NCBI GenBank assembly: GCA_902825875.1
Contig: CADECP010000013.1
Location: 13,936-77,935 of the forward strand
DNA length: 64,000 nt
Direction of reading: 5' to 3'
Origin: an uncultured Acidobacteriota bacterium
GTDB taxonomy: Bacteria > Acidobacteriota > Blastocatellia > RBC074
This document shows, piece after piece, positions 36,397 through 46,430 of this stretch (its first letter is position 1; each line of letters opens with the position of its first letter). The translations under genes were made by a program, and so were the position numbers. Below the pieces are notes generated by a model, which had not been told where the DNA came from, did not search any database, and saw nothing but the letters and a program-made list of their open reading frames with translations.

Positions 36397-37932
36397 TTAG
36401 CACAGTGGACTTGGTTGATCCCATTTCGCCGTCAGCCGCGACACCACAGGCAGCAAAGCGCATCCGGCAGCAGCCGCCAGCGTTTTGAACGGGAACAGCA
36501 GCACGCCGCTGGCGTCGTACCAGCTTGCGGGATTGCCAGCCCAAAGCGGCGCAAACAGTTCGGGATACGGAATGAATTGCGGCAAGCCGAACAACGGCTC
36601 TCCGCCTCCTAGTCGCAAGACCAGCGACACGCAAAATGCCGTGATCGAACCGATGCGATTGGCTTTGGAATCGAACAAGGCAAAAACCAGTTGCGGAAAC
36701 AACAAGACGAAAATCAGATCGCTGGTGAAAAACCATAGCGCCTGGACGCTTTGCACTTTCAATGCCATCACCACAGCCCCCGCGCCAAGCAGAACAATCG
36801 AAAGTCGAATGACACGCTTCATTTGCACGACGGAAAGTTGCGGCCACAGCAATCGGTAACAGCAATTCCAGCTAATCATCGAAGCCGCCGACAAAATCGA
36901 AGAACTGAAACTGGAAGTCACCGCTCCGATGATTGCGCCGAATCCGAGCAAAGCAACCGCAGGCGGCGCAACGTGTTTCAACAACATCGGCAAAGTTTCT
37001 GACGGATGAGCTTGAAGCTGCGCGAGCAATTCGGGCGGCCAGTTGTATTTGAAAGCCGCTACGCCAAGCAGCAACGGCGGAATGGTCAGCAAGATCGTCA
37101 AGGCTCCGGCAAACAGCGAATGCAGTTGGGCTTTGCGCGGCGACTGACAGGAAAGCACTCGCTGGAAATAACAGTTCCAAGGGATGCCGCCGAACACCAA
37201 CATCAAACTGACATCCCACCAGCCAATGATGGATTGCGAAGTCCAGAATTCTCCGCGCGGCTGAAGTGGCGGAAAGAACCAACCACGTTCGGCGCGTGCC
37301 GTCAGATAATTCGACCAACTTGCGTCGAAACCTCCGGCTGCGGCAAAGATAAACGGCATCGCCACGGCCAATCCCAACACGACCAGTCCAAGCTGGAACG
37401 CATCGGTGTAAGCGACCGACCACATTCCGCCAATCATCGTGTAAGCGATGATGACCACCGCCGACAACAAAATCGCCGTCACCAGTTTCATGTTCAGCAG
37501 CACGCCGAAGGTCGAACCGATGGCGGCCAGCAATTCGGCGCTCCAAAACACTTCGCCGAACATCGCAGGAATGAACAAAACGACCGCCCAGTGTTTGCCG
37601 AATCGCGCTTCAAACGGATCAATCAGCGTGGTGAATTCCAGTTGGCGCATTCGTCGCGCGAAAAACAATCCGCCCAAAATCAGGCTGACGCCGAAACACA
37701 AACCGCCTTGAATGCCTGAAGCCAAAGAAGATTTGAACGCGCCTTCGGCAGTGCCCAGCAAGTAACCGCCATCCACCCAAGTCGCCGTCATCGTCAACGT
37801 CGCAATCCAGACCGGCATCGAACGACCGGCAACGATCAAATCGGCAGCCGTGCCGTCTTTGACTTTGCGAGCCGCCAGCCAACCTACGACCAGAAAACTC
37901 GCATACATTAATGTGATTGCCGCGATTGCCAT
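36397..37932 (-). CDS. Sodium:solute symporter, second SSS-family gene
   Basis: 511 residues and about 13 spans. VAGRSMPVWIATLTMTATWV, GGLCFGVSLILGGLFFA, and GAIIGAVTSSFSSSILSAAS fit the SSS core. VDGGYLLGTAEGAF resembles the high-affinity choline transporter-like branch. With a possible phosphatidylcholine synthase two genes downstream, choline uptake is a suggestion; it is not demonstrated. It is unlike the symporter at 17942 (no long soluble insertion, different N-terminus). Confidence 0.85.
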   Translation of the reverse strand: MAIAAITLMYASFLVVGWLAARKVKDGTAADLIVAGRSMPVWIATLTMTATWVDGGYLLGTAEGAFKSSLASGIQGGLCFGVSLILGGLFFARRMRQLEFTTLIDPFEARFGKHWAVVLFIPAMFGEVFWSAELLAAIGSTFGVLLNMKLVTAILLSAVVIIAYTMIGGMWSVAYTDAFQLGLVVLGLAVAMPFIFAAAGGFDASWSNYLTARAERGWFFPPLQPRGEFWTSQSIIGWWDVSLMLVFGGIPWNCYFQRVLSCQSPRKAQLHSLFAGALTILLTIPPLLLGVAAFKYNWPPELLAQLQAHPSETLPMLLKHVAPPAVALLGFGAIIGAVTSSFSSSILSAASMISWNCCYRLLWPQLSVVQMKRVIRLSIVLLGAGAVVMALKVQSVQALWFFTSDLIFVLLFPQLVFALFDSKANRIGSITAFCVSLVLRLGGGEPLFGLPQFIPYPELFAPLWAGNPASWYDASGVLLFPFKTLAAAAGCALLPVVSRLTAKWDQPSPLC

Positions 37933-37946
37933 TTTTGGACGATGCG

Positions 37947-38015
37947 GAACCGGGAGCGGTAGCGACAGGGTTTGCCTTCAGTACCGTCTCACCCAGTCGC
38001 TACCGCTCCCGGTTC
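37947..38015. repeat. Dispersed GTAGCGAC-family repeat, paired arms
   Basis: A perfect 20-base inverted repeat: GAACCGGGAGCGGTAGCGAC (37947-37966) and its complement (37996-38015), with 29 bases between. It lies between the SSS and TSUP genes. Confidence 0.85.
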
Positions 38016-38026
38016 TGTCTCGAATT

Positions 38027-38794
38027 TCAATTCTTGAAAAACAATGAGATCGCCATCGCAAATCCGATAAAAATCACCAGACGACGGATGAAAGTCTGGC
38101 CCAGCTTTCGCGCCAAACCCGCTCCGCCGTAACCGCCGACAATGGCTCCGACAGACATCAAGATGGCGGCTGGCCAGTGAATCATGCCGACAAACACGAA
38201 ATAAACGGCGGCGGCTCCGTTGGTCAAAGTTCCGAAAACATTCTTCAATCCGTTCATCTGGTGAATGTCGCGCATCCCCAACATGCCCAGCGCAGCCAGC
38301 ATCAAAATGCCTATGCCAGCGCCGAAATATCCGCCGTAAACCGCCACGCCGAATTGATAACAACATGCGCCAATCAGCCAGCCTGTCGAAGCTTCCTGCT
38401 GATCTTTGTCATCGGTTTTCATCCAACGCCGAACTTGCCCCTGCAACATAAACAAGATCGTGGCGAACAAAATCAAATACGGAACCAGCACTTTGAATGT
38501 GTTCGGCGGAGTGATTTTCAACAGGTATCCGCCGACCAGGCTTCCGATCAAGCTCGGCACAAGCAGCAACAGATATTTGCGCGGCACGTTCGGCAGTTCG
38601 CGTTTGTAACCGATGGCTGCGCCGGTTGATCCCGGAGCCATCGCCAGCGTGTTGGTCGCGTTGGCGATGTTGTCAGGAACCCCAGTCCAAACCAGCGTTG
38701 GAAAGCTGACCAACGTGCCTCCGCCGGCGACCGAATTGATCGCACCAGCGGCGGCAGCGGAACCAAACAGCAAGATTGATTGCGACAAAGTCAT
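38027..38794 (-). CDS. TSUP family permease (TauE/SafE)
   Basis: 255 residues with seven to eight spans. SAAAAGAINSVAGGGTLVSF is the N-terminal TSUP signature and GIGILMLAALGMLGM and LMSVGAIVGGYGGAGLARKL the second half. These permeases move sulphite, sulphonates or similar anions. The cargo is unknown. It ends 12 bases before the inverted repeat. Confidence 0.85.
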   Translation of the reverse strand: MTLSQSILLFGSAAAAGAINSVAGGGTLVSFPTLVWTGVPDNIANATNTLAMAPGSTGAAIGYKRELPNVPRKYLLLLVPSLIGSLVGGYLLKITPPNTFKVLVPYLILFATILFMLQGQVRRWMKTDDKDQQEASTGWLIGACCYQFGVAVYGGYFGAGIGILMLAALGMLGMRDIHQMNGLKNVFGTLTNGAAAVYFVFVGMIHWPAAILMSVGAIVGGYGGAGLARKLGQTFIRRLVIFIGFAMAISLFFKN

Positions 38795-38800
38795 AGCAAA

Positions 38801-38848
38801 ATAGAAATGCGCCGCCTGAATCAGTTTGAAAGCAGATTCAGGCGGCGC
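38801..38848 (-). terminator. Terminator-like hairpin after the cox operon
   Basis: A perfect 14-base stem, GCGCCGCCTGAATC (38809-38822) and its complement (38835-38848), with a 12-base loop. On the minus strand it is followed by ATTTCTATTTTG, a T-rich end. It lies 44 bases after the last cox gene and before the TSUP gene. Confidence 0.75.
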
Positions 38849-38892
38849 TCAAGCAAAAAGCTCCTGCGAGCTACACACACTAACGAAAAAGA

Positions 38893-39219
38893 CTAATTCG
38901 GTTGAACGCCCAGGACTCCCCAGCCGCCGCGAACCAGATAATCACCCATGGTCATAATCAACAGAATCGCCAGCCAAAATAACCCGGCAATGATGATGAC
39001 TTGCGTCAGCTTCGAACTCCAACGCACGTGCATGAAAATCAACACGACTGCTGTGGCCTTAATGCAGGCAACCGTCAATGCAACGATGATGTTCCACATG
39101 CCCGGCAGGTCGAATTGAGCAACCCAGACCGTCAAAACGGTAAAAACCATCAGTAATGCGAAAACGCCGAAGTAATACTTCAGTGGGACGATATGATGTT
39201 CGGAAGTATGTTCCGCCAT
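38893..39219 (-). CDS. ctaF: Cytochrome c oxidase subunit IV family protein
   Basis: 108 residues with three spans. YYFGVFALLMVFTVLTVWVA and ACIKATAVVLIFMHVRWSSK match the small subunit IV of bacterial aa3/caa3 oxidases. It is the last gene of the oxidase block and lies 26 bases after subunit III. Confidence 0.87.
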   Translation of the reverse strand: MAEHTSEHHIVPLKYYFGVFALLMVFTVLTVWVAQFDLPGMWNIIVALTVACIKATAVVLIFMHVRWSSKLTQVIIIAGLFWLAILLIMTMGDYLVRGGWGVLGVQPN

Positions 39220-39245
39220 AAGCTCCTAAAACCTCTCTCGTGTTC

Positions 39246-39932
39246 TTAATGTCCGCCGCCGACGTGATAGCCGGTCAAATACAACAGCGGGAAAAGGAAG
39301 ATCCAAACGATGTCAACGAAGTGCCAATACAAACCGAAAAGTTCCACAGGCGAATTGTATTGCTTCGAGAACTTACCCTTGTGAGCCATGAACATAATCA
39401 CCAGCAACAAGCCGATGCCGATAATCATGTGCAGCGCGTGCAGTCCGGTCATCATGAAGTAAATCCACAGGAAGACCTGCACCTGCCCGTGATATTGAGT
39501 CGGCGGGTGATCGGCTGCCGGGTTGTACATCCAATGCGCCGGAAACAAATGATGTTGGAATTTTTCGGCATACTCGAAGTATTTGACGACCAAAAAGACC
39601 GAACCCAGAATCAACGTCAACGCCAAAAATCCAAGCAGTTTTTTGCGCTCGCCCAATTGCGAGTAATAAACCGCCATCGCCATCGTCAAACTGCTGACGA
39701 TCAGCACCACGGTGTTCAACCCGCCTAGCGGAACGCTCAACAAGTGACTGCCTTGTAAAAATCCATCCGGGTATTTGGCGCGATAAATCGTGTAGGCCAG
39801 AAACAATCCGCCAAAGAACATGATTTCAGTCAGCAGGAAAAGCCACATGCCGATGGTTCCGGCTTCTTTCTGCTGTTCCATGTTGACGAAGTGATGCGCC
39901 AATCCGGGAACGTGTGCTGCGTGGTCTGACAA
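39246..39932 (-). CDS. ctaE: Cytochrome c oxidase subunit III
   Basis: 228 residues with five to six spans ([58 protein letters not shown]). [12 protein letters not shown] is the conserved C-terminus of subunit III. It contains no redox cofactor. It is preceded by a repeat-filled spacer (39941-40016) after subunit I. Confidence 0.93.
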   Translation of the reverse strand: MSDHAAHVPGLAHHFVNMEQQKEAGTIGMWLFLLTEIMFFGGLFLAYTIYRAKYPDGFLQGSHLLSVPLGGLNTVVLIVSSLTMAMAVYYSQLGERKKLLGFLALTLILGSVFLVVKYFEYAEKFQHHLFPAHWMYNPAADHPPTQYHGQVQVFLWIYFMMTGLHALHMIIGIGLLLVIMFMAHKGKFSKQYNSPVELFGLYWHFVDIVWIFLFPLLYLTGYHVGGGH

Positions 39933-39940
39933 GGTAATTC

Positions 39941-40016
39941 TCCTGTTAGGTTGTAGGTGGCTGGTTGTAGGTTACAGACGTCGTCTATGATCTACCACCT
40001 GTAACCTGCCACCTAA
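39941..40016. repeat. Heptanucleotide-type repeat spacer between ctaD and ctaE
   Basis: The plus-strand sequence has gttgtag/gtggctg/gttgtag/gttacag units on the left and their complements (ctaccac, ctgtaac, ctgccac) on the right, so it can form a hairpin of about 24 pairs. It is one of several short-unit repeats in the act/cox block. Confidence 0.6.
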
Positions 40017-40022
40017 TCCCTC

Positions 40023-41684
40023 TTAAGCTGTTTGCAATGCTGCTTCTTTCGCCGCAGCTTCTTTGATCTCTTTGACGTTTTCGAATTCGTAAGCGTCGTG
40101 GTTGATGACCGGTTGATAGGTGAAGTTTTCCGTCGGAGGCGGCGACGAAGTTTCCCACTCCAAGCCGGCAGCCATCCACGGATTATCGCCCGCTTTTTCG
40201 CCATATTTCAGCGACCACGCCAGGTAAACAACCGGCATGATGAATCCAATCGCCAACAACGAAGCTCCCGCCGTCGAAAGAATGTGCCACACCTGATATT
40301 CCGGCACATAAGCGTGATACCGGCGCGGCATTCCCAAATACCCGACGATGAATTGCGGGAAAAACGTCAGGTTGAAACCCAAAAAGACAATCGCTGCCGA
40401 AATACGACCCCAAACTTCGGGGTACATTCGTCCGGTCATCTTCGGCCACCAGAAATGCAAGCCGCCCAGATAACCGATGATCGCTCCACCCACCATCACA
40501 TAATGGAAATGCGCGACGACGAAGTAGGTATCGTGCAGATGAACGTCCAATCCCAAAGCCGCCAAAAACAATCCGGTCATGCCGCCAATGGTGAACAGCC
40601 CAATGAACGCCAGCGCATAAATCATCGGCGTGTCATAGGACACCGAGCCTTTGAAAATTGTCGCAGTCCAGTTGAACGTTTTGATTGCCGAAGGAATCGC
40701 CACAGCGTAGGTAATCAGCGAAAAGACCATACCGGCATACATGGACTGGCTGCTGGTGAACATGTGATGTCCCCAAACCAAAAAGCCGAACACCGCGATG
40801 GCAAGGCTGGAAAACGCCACGAAGTGATAACCAAAGACTTTCTTGCGCGTCATGTTGGCGATCAATTCGCTGATCACTCCCATCGAAGGGATAATCATGA
40901 TGTACACAGCCGGATGCGAATAAAACCAGAACATGTGCTGGAACAGCACCGGGTCGCCGCCAAGTTTCGGATCGAAGATGCCGATTTGCAGCGTTCGTTC
41001 AAAAGCCAGAGCCAACACCGTGATGGCAACCACAGGAGTTCCCAGCACCTGAATCAGGCTGGTGGCGTAATGCGCCCAAACGAACAAGGGCAACCGAAAC
41101 CACGTCAGCCCCGGAGCGCGCATCGTGTGAATCGTCACCATAAAGTTCAATCCGGTCAGGATTGAACTGAACCCTGTGATGAAAATCGAAACGCCAGCGA
41201 GTGTGACCTGCGAATTTGAGTAAATCGAGCTATAGGGCGGATAAAACGTCCATCCGGTATCAACGCCGCCGCTCATGATCGTGATCAGCATCAAAATCGC
41301 GCCGACCATAAACACATACCAGCTCAGTAAATTCAGCCTTGGAAAGGCCACGTCTTTCGTTCCCAGCATCAACGGCAACAGAAAGTTACCCAGCGTCGCC
41401 GGAATCGAAGGAATCAGAAAGAAGAAGATCATCATCACGCCGTGCATGGTGAAGACGCGGTTGTAAGTTTCCGCAGTCATCAAATCGCCTTGTGGGGTGA
41501 TGAGTTCCAAACGGATCAGCGCAGCGTAAATGCCGCCAATCGCAAAAAAGATCGAGATCGAAAACAGATACAACAATCCGATCCGTTTGTGATCCAACGT
41601 CAACAGCCATGATTTGACTGTGTGACCGTTGGTCAAATAATTCGTTCGGCTTTCTTCTGCTTGAGCCATGACTTCAGTTGCCAT
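40023..41684 (-). CDS. ctaD: Cytochrome c oxidase subunit I (A2-type)
   Basis: 553 residues with 12 spans. Haem and CuB histidines appear in [36 protein letters not shown] and [14 protein letters not shown], then [19 protein letters not shown] near the C-terminus. The YSHPAVY form, instead of HPEVY with Glu, places it in the A2 subfamily. It reduces oxygen at haem a3-CuB and pumps protons. The start is ATG 41684, and a dispersed repeat (41706) separates it from subunit II. Confidence 0.96.
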   Translation of the reverse strand: MATEVMAQAEESRTNYLTNGHTVKSWLLTLDHKRIGLLYLFSISIFFAIGGIYAALIRLELITPQGDLMTAETYNRVFTMHGVMMIFFFLIPSIPATLGNFLLPLMLGTKDVAFPRLNLLSWYVFMVGAILMLITIMSGGVDTGWTFYPPYSSIYSNSQVTLAGVSIFITGFSSILTGLNFMVTIHTMRAPGLTWFRLPLFVWAHYATSLIQVLGTPVVAITVLALAFERTLQIGIFDPKLGGDPVLFQHMFWFYSHPAVYIMIIPSMGVISELIANMTRKKVFGYHFVAFSSLAIAVFGFLVWGHHMFTSSQSMYAGMVFSLITYAVAIPSAIKTFNWTATIFKGSVSYDTPMIYALAFIGLFTIGGMTGLFLAALGLDVHLHDTYFVVAHFHYVMVGGAIIGYLGGLHFWWPKMTGRMYPEVWGRISAAIVFLGFNLTFFPQFIVGYLGMPRRYHAYVPEYQVWHILSTAGASLLAIGFIMPVVYLAWSLKYGEKAGDNPWMAAGLEWETSSPPPTENFTYQPVINHDAYEFENVKEIKEAAAKEAALQTA

Positions 41685-41705
41685 ATTCGTACCTTATGTA
41701 AAATG

Positions 41706-41732
41706 ACCCGGTCGCTATCGCTTCCGGTACTG
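41706..41732. repeat. Dispersed GTAGCGAC-family repeat, single unit
   Basis: ACCCGGTCGCTATCGCTTCC continues to 41732. It matches the right arms at 28251 and 37996 with a few changes and lies in the spacer between ctaC and ctaD. Confidence 0.65.
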
Positions 41733-41748
41733 CAACAATCCCGTTCAA

Positions 41749-42768
41749 TTATTTAGTCGCCGCAGGAGCAGGTTTTGCCGCCGCAGGTTTCGCCGCAGCC
41801 GTAGCAGCCGGTTTTGCCGCAGCATCGCCGTCTTTCGGCCCGATGGATTTCAGGTAAGCGATGACCTGCCCAATCTGTTCTTCGCTGATCTGACCGCGGA
41901 AACTGGGCATAATCACCTGATAATTTTCGACAACTTTCGCCGCCGGATCGAGAATGGATTCGCGGATGTAGGTGTCATCAAAAGTGACTGATGATCCGTT
42001 GTTCAGCTTGACCTGTTTGCCGTAAAGCTCGGTCAATTTCGGCCCACGGCCTTTTCCGTCGGCAGTGTGACAGGTGTTGCAAGCCAGACTGGAAAATAGC
42101 CGTTCGCCGACAATCGCCGGAGGTTCGTTCGTTCCGCCGCCAAGCCAGGCTTGATACTCGCCCGGTTCCATTGCCGTGACGGTTCCGATCATTCCCGAAT
42201 GCTGCGTGCCACAGTATTCCGCACAGAAAATATGGTAGGTTCCGGGTTTGGTCGCTTCGAACCACGTGGTTGTGTAACGTCCCGGCACAACGTCCGTCTT
42301 GGTGCGGAAAGCCGGAATGAAGTAAGCGTGCAGCACGTCTTCGCTGGTCATCGTCAGTTTGACTCGGCGTCCGACCGGCACATGAAGCGTATTGATTTCG
42401 CGCTGTCCGTCGGGATGTTGAGCACGCCACATCCATTGTTTGCCGGTGACGAAAATTTCCAGCGACTCTTTCGGCTCGCTGTACATCTGGTAATAAATCT
42501 TTGCGCCCCAGGCGAAAATGCCGATGCAAATGATGAACGGTATCACCGACCACAGAATTTCCAACATCATGTGGCCTTCGATCTGATCGGGAATTTCGCC
42601 GTTGTGACGACGTTTGTATTTCACCATGAACACGAAGATGGCAATGACGATGCCGATCGTGACGCCAATCGTAATCAGCCACAGTGCGATGTAAAACAGG
42701 TCAACTTCCAGCGCAAACTTGGAAGCCTGTTCTGGCATGAAGGGAATTTGAAAAGAAAAGAGGCTCAT
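41749..42768 (-). CDS. ctaC: Cytochrome c oxidase subunit II with fused cytochrome c domain
   Basis: 339 residues. Two N-terminal spans precede the CuA domain, whose ligands lie in [20 protein letters not shown] (C-x3-C, H, M). A fused class I cytochrome c domain follows: [16 protein letters not shown] provides CxxCH and [11 protein letters not shown] the methionine, which makes this a caa3-type subunit. The last 30 residues are an Ala-Lys-Pro tail ([20 protein letters not shown]), probably disordered. It delivers electrons to subunit I, and its own cytochrome domain may receive them directly from ActE of alternative complex III. Confidence 0.95.
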   Translation of the reverse strand: MSLFSFQIPFMPEQASKFALEVDLFYIALWLITIGVTIGIVIAIFVFMVKYKRRHNGEIPDQIEGHMMLEILWSVIPFIICIGIFAWGAKIYYQMYSEPKESLEIFVTGKQWMWRAQHPDGQREINTLHVPVGRRVKLTMTSEDVLHAYFIPAFRTKTDVVPGRYTTTWFEATKPGTYHIFCAEYCGTQHSGMIGTVTAMEPGEYQAWLGGGTNEPPAIVGERLFSSLACNTCHTADGKGRGPKLTELYGKQVKLNNGSSVTFDDTYIRESILDPAAKVVENYQVIMPSFRGQISEEQIGQVIAYLKSIGPKDGDAAAKPAATAAAKPAAAKPAPAATK

Positions 42769-42787
42769 ACTTGTGAATGTCCAATCG

Positions 42788-43672
42788 TCACGAGACGCGA
42801 GCAGCCCAAGCCGCTTCTTTCTGTTTCGTCTTGTGCCTCAGAAAAAGAATCAGAGCAATCAGAGTAACAATCGTAATCACGGCGAAGATGCGCATAATCC
42901 GCATCAACACCAACCCGTACGTTCCCCGATTGGGGTCGTACTGATAACAGTACAAAATCACTTGATCCGCCAGCGAACCGATCTTTCCGCCCGCCGCATC
43001 AAGTACGCCGAAGCGAATGTCGCGCGGCTCGAAATTGGAAAGCACGTCGCCGGGATAAAAGTACCTGGAAATCTTGCCTTGCGGCGTGATGACAATCAGC
43101 GCGCTTGTATGTGCGTACTGTTTACTGACCGGGTCCCAGACAAACCGAAACCCAACGGATTTGGTCAGCGCCAGCGTATTTTTTTCGTCGCCGGTCAGAA
43201 AATGCCAGCCATCGTTTAATTCAGGATTGGCAAGTTTCTGCATATACGCATTTCGCTTTTCCGCCGCCAGTTCAGGCGTTTCTTTCGGATCGAAACTGAC
43301 TGTCAAAGAGATGAAGTCCTTGCCCGCCTTCATCGGCAACGTCTTCAGGACGTTCATCAAACCATTCAGAGTCAAACTACAAAGCTGCGGACAGTCGTAA
43401 TAAACCAGCGATAAAATTATCGGCTTGTCCCCAGCATAATCCTGCAATTTCACTGCGCGCCCGGTGTGGTCTTTGAATTCCAGATCGAGCGGCACTTGAT
43501 GATCCAGCAACTGGTCAACACCTACGTCTTTCAACACCGGAGGCCGAACCCCGGCGGGTTGCGCCATCACTTCAAAACAAAAGGCAAAAGGCAAAAGGCA
43601 AAAGGCAAAAATCCAACCTCGCATTTTACCGGTCAGCATCGAAACCACTGTTTGCTGATAACTAAAAACCAT
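42788..43672 (-). CDS. SCO1/SenC/PrrC copper chaperone, tail-anchored
   Basis: 294 residues. Copper ligands are CPQLC in [16 protein letters not shown] and the histidine in [16 protein letters not shown], as in SCO proteins that assemble CuA. Starts at 43672 and 43624 are both possible. The signal segment [19 protein letters not shown] is encoded largely by the AAAAGGC heptamer repeat (43578-43611). A C-terminal helix ([18 protein letters not shown]) is an extra membrane anchor absent from most SCO proteins. The position before coxB fits a role in CuA assembly. Confidence 0.9.
   Translation of the reverse strand: MVFSYQQTVVSMLTGKMRGWIFAFCLLPFAFCFEVMAQPAGVRPPVLKDVGVDQLLDHQVPLDLEFKDHTGRAVKLQDYAGDKPIILSLVYYDCPQLCSLTLNGLMNVLKTLPMKAGKDFISLTVSFDPKETPELAAEKRNAYMQKLANPELNDGWHFLTGDEKNTLALTKSVGFRFVWDPVSKQYAHTSALIVITPQGKISRYFYPGDVLSNFEPRDIRFGVLDAAGGKIGSLADQVILYCYQYDPNRGTYGLVLMRIMRIFAVITIVTLIALILFLRHKTKQKEAAWAARVS
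43578..43611. repeat. Heptanucleotide repeat encoding the SCO signal sequence
   Basis: Five tandem copies of aaaaggc on the plus strand. On the minus strand they read GCCTTTT and encode [11 protein letters not shown], the hydrophobic core of the secretion signal. Confidence 0.8.
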
Positions 43673-43688
43673 TTTGAACTACTTCTCG

Positions 43689-44339
43689 TTACTGCTTTGC
43701 GCCAGCCGCAGCGGCTTTCGCCGGAGCGGCAGCCAGTTTGGCGGCAGGTTGAGCGGTCGCTGAAGCGGCGGTTTGCGGCTGTGCAGCGGGTTGAACCGAA
43801 ACAGGCGCTTGTTTTTGACTCTTGATGGCACGCCCGCCATTGGAACCTGAATTCATGACCAGTTTGCGGGCTGCTTCAGCAGCCTGAACTTCCCCAGCCA
43901 GTGCATCGGACAACTTCGGCAAACCTTTTTCGGCAATGATCTGCTTGGCGCGCTCAATCGGAATGTGAGCCACTCCGCCAGGTTGATCTACCCAACCGTA
44001 AGCTGCGGCTTGTTTCTCGACCTTATCTTTCTGCACAGCCATGTCTTCAAGCGGCAGCAAGGAAGACTTGGTATCGCCCGGCTTATCTGGATTCGGTTCA
44101 GGTGCGCCCTGCAACCGCGGTTCGGGCGGAAGCTTCGTTCCGGTTTCGAGAGCCGTTGCCGGCTGCTGCGGGTTCACTGTGTCCTCGAACTTCTGTAGCC
44201 CGATTTCCACGCCCAAGATGATGACGTACACCAGCGCAGTCGCTACGCCCAGCACCGCCAGGAAAACCAGAATCGGTTTGGGATGTACGCCAGCACCTTC
44301 GACCTGACCGTGATTGTTGTCGTGTTTATGATCGCTCAT
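43689..44339 (-). CDS. Membrane protein of unknown function in the act-cox operon
   Basis: 216 residues from ATG 44339. The short soluble start (MSDHKHDNNHGQVEGAGVHP) is followed by one span (PILVFLAVLGVATALVYVII). The rest is soluble: GWVDQPGGVAHIPIERAKQI is a conserved piece often found in proteins between actF and sco genes. It ends in a Gln-Ala-Lys-rich tail. The leader just upstream is a six-copy heptamer repeat, which replaces a normal ribosome site. It may be an assembly factor for the complex; that is inference from position only. Confidence 0.72.
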   Translation of the reverse strand: MSDHKHDNNHGQVEGAGVHPKPILVFLAVLGVATALVYVIILGVEIGLQKFEDTVNPQQPATALETGTKLPPEPRLQGAPEPNPDKPGDTKSSLLPLEDMAVQKDKVEKQAAAYGWVDQPGGVAHIPIERAKQIIAEKGLPKLSDALAGEVQAAEAARKLVMNSGSNGGRAIKSQKQAPVSVQPAAQPQTAASATAQPAAKLAAAPAKAAAAGAKQ

Positions 44340-44346
44340 AAGTTTC

Positions 44347-44388
44347 CAGTTCGCAGTTCGCAGTTCGCAGTTCGCAGTTCGCAGAGTT
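44347..44388. repeat. Heptanucleotide repeat in the leader of the actF-downstream gene
   Basis: Six perfect copies of cagttcg on the plus strand, directly before the ATG at 44339 (minus). No Shine-Dalgarno element remains in this interval. Confidence 0.85.
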
Positions 44389-44424
44389 GAATGCTGTGAA
44401 CTGTGAACCACGAACTATATTCTT

Positions 44425-45669
44425 TTAGTGACCTCCGCCCGCAGCCGTCGCTTCGGCCAATTGCGGATCGTTGAACGGAATCAGCGGACGCTGGCGCAAT
44501 TGCCAGAAAAACCAGCCCAGCCACAATCCGCCCAAACCCAGCGTGGCGGCGACATACACCGCCAATTGAGCCGGGCCGCTGTGGTGAACTTCTCCGCCGT
44601 GTGAAGCCATTTGATCGAACTGAGGGACAATCACCCAGATCAAATCCACCAGTCGCATGACAATCAACAGGCTGGCAACCATCACCAATCGGCGACCGTT
44701 CTTCTTCAGATCGCGCGACAGCAGCAGCAGGAACGGCAGCACGAAATGCAGCACCAATAAGGCGATCCCCATCGGACGCCAAGGGCCTTCAAACCGGCGC
44801 AAGTACCAGGGGATTTCTTCGGGCAGGTTGCCCGACCAGATAATCAGCAATTGCGAAAACGAGAAATACGACCAGACCATGACCAACGCCAGTTGCAGTT
44901 TGCCCAGATCGTGGAAGTGTTTCGGTTTCAGCACGTGCGCCATCGGTTCGTGTTTGCTGAGAATCACGCAAATCCAGATCAGAAACGCGATGGACAGAAC
45001 ACCCTGTCCGGCGATGGTCAGCAAGCCGAAGATCGTCGAAAACCATTCGGCGTCCAACGACATGACCCAATCAATCGCCGCAAAGGTAACGGCCATTCCG
45101 TAAATCAGGAATCCGGGTCCGCTCCAGTTTTGAGCTTTCTGCACCCAGCTTTGAGCTTCGTTCGGTTCGGGAGTTGTGTCTTGTGCCGCAGACCATTTCC
45201 GCAACAGGAACATCAGTCCAATCCAGATGGCGAAGTAAATAACTGCGCGAATGGTGAAACCACTGGAATTCAGCCAGACGGCTTTGTGTTCCAACAGTTT
45301 GCGAACGGGTTCTTTTTCATCTGGGCTGATCGGATGCGACCAGTGGTAAAGGCTGTGGATTCCCAAAACAATTGGAACGAACAAGACAGCCATCATCCAT
45401 AACGTGGAAGATGCGGATTCCAGTTGGCGACGGATAATCAATCCCCAGCCGCCTCCGCCCAGATATTGCACCATCAGCAATCCCAGACAACCAAGCGAAA
45501 TGCCAATCCAAAATACATAGGCGACCAGATAGGTCTGGAAGAAAGTCGTCTTGGCATCGTGCGACGTGACAGCACCGATGATCCAACCGATGATGCCGAG
45601 CAGGCCGACGCCAATCGCCACGCCTTGAGTTTTTCCGAGTTCAGCCGGAGCAGCGTAGTTCGTACTCAT
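44425..45669 (-). CDS. actF: Alternative complex III, membrane subunit ActF
   Basis: 414 residues with ten spans. It belongs to the NrfD-like half of alternative complex [23 protein letters not shown] near the N-terminus and [20 protein letters not shown] in the middle are standard for ActF. The subunit lies next to ActC and anchors the complex in the membrane. It lies five bases after actE. Confidence 0.92.
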   Translation of the reverse strand: MSTNYAAPAELGKTQGVAIGVGLLGIIGWIIGAVTSHDAKTTFFQTYLVAYVFWIGISLGCLGLLMVQYLGGGGWGLIIRRQLESASSTLWMMAVLFVPIVLGIHSLYHWSHPISPDEKEPVRKLLEHKAVWLNSSGFTIRAVIYFAIWIGLMFLLRKWSAAQDTTPEPNEAQSWVQKAQNWSGPGFLIYGMAVTFAAIDWVMSLDAEWFSTIFGLLTIAGQGVLSIAFLIWICVILSKHEPMAHVLKPKHFHDLGKLQLALVMVWSYFSFSQLLIIWSGNLPEEIPWYLRRFEGPWRPMGIALLVLHFVLPFLLLLSRDLKKNGRRLVMVASLLIVMRLVDLIWVIVPQFDQMASHGGEVHHSGPAQLAVYVAATLGLGGLWLGWFFWQLRQRPLIPFNDPQLAEATAAGGGH

Positions 45670-45674
45670 TACTT

Positions 45675-46430
45675 CTAGTGTCCTCCCGGAGCATTATTGC
45701 CGCCTTTGGTTTCGGTTTTTGGCGCAGCGGCTTCAGTAATTTTCTTCTTGTCGTCTTCGCCGAGTTCCGCGACGTTCGCGCGTTGGCTCAATTGCAGCAC
45801 GCGAATATAAGCGGCAACTTTCCAACGGTCTTCCGGCGTCAATTGATCCGTGTAACTCGACATTGCGCCAAAGCCATTGGTCATCACGTCGTAAAAATAT
45901 GAGGACGGCGCAGCTTTCAAACGCGGATCGTGGTATGACGGCGGTCGGCGGAATCCGCGTTGAACGATCATTCCATTACCATCGCCGAGTTTGCCGTGGC
46001 ACGGCAGACAGGAAATGTTGTAGCGGCTTTCGCCACGATCCAGAATTTCCTTGCTAACTTTGAACGGAAAACCGTCTTCGCCGGTAATCGCGGCGGGAGC
46101 CGTAGCTCCCGCCGTTACGCCAGGGGTGGCCGCGGAGACCGGTGCAGCCTGCGCCGTTACTTTCGGCGCAGACGGATTCAAATCCAAAGAACCGCGAGCC
46201 ACAGTGCCTTCGGGCAACTGACGATTGGCTCCGTCTTCGTTGGCTTCATAACGCGGGTTGTCGTGCATGTCCTGACGGCAGGCCGCAGACAAGAAGGCAA
46301 AAGGCAAAAGGCAAAAGGCAAATATCAAAAATGCCTGTCTGCTGTTTCTACCTTTCCTTGTCAGAATGTCTTCCATACTTTTGCCTTTTGACTTTTTACT
46401 TTTGACTTTTGACTTTTCAACTTTCGACAT
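45675..46430 (-). CDS. actE: Alternative complex III, monohaem cytochrome c ActE
   Basis: 251 residues. A lipoprotein signal ([15 protein letters not shown]) and one haem motif CLPCH in [17 protein letters not shown], with Met in [10 protein letters not shown]. The GAGGTAACTG site before ATG 46430 supports that start, although the first 18 residues ([18 protein letters not shown]) are encoded by a heptamer repeat; an inner Met at 46376 is also possible. It carries electrons from the ActA haems to the oxidase. The gene overlaps actD by 14 bases. Confidence 0.92.
   Translation of the reverse strand: MSKVEKSKVKSKKSKGKSMEDILTRKGRNSRQAFLIFAFCLLPFAFLSAACRQDMHDNPRYEANEDGANRQLPEGTVARGSLDLNPSAPKVTAQAAPVSAATPGVTAGATAPAAITGEDGFPFKVSKEILDRGESRYNISCLPCHGKLGDGNGMIVQRGFRRPPSYHDPRLKAAPSSYFYDVMTNGFGAMSSYTDQLTPEDRWKVAAYIRVLQLSQRANVAELGEDDKKKITEAAAPKTETKGGNNAPGGH
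46296..46324. repeat. Heptanucleotide repeat encoding the ActE lipoprotein signal
   Basis: Three copies of ggcaaaa and a fourth ending ggcaaat. On the minus strand they encode [10 protein letters not shown], the same peptide as in the SCO signal sequence. Confidence 0.8.
46379..46429. repeat. Heptanucleotide repeat at the actD-actE overlap
   Basis: Plus strand: gcctttt, gactttt, tactttt, gactttt, gactttt, caacttt. On the minus strand it codes for the Lys/Ser-rich start of ActE ([16 protein letters not shown]). It also lies across the actD stop. Confidence 0.75.

Noticed and set aside
40032-41165. 377-codon plus-strand frame inside ctaD
   Set aside because: Antisense to oxidase subunit I with all its histidine ligands; composition is typical of a shadow frame.
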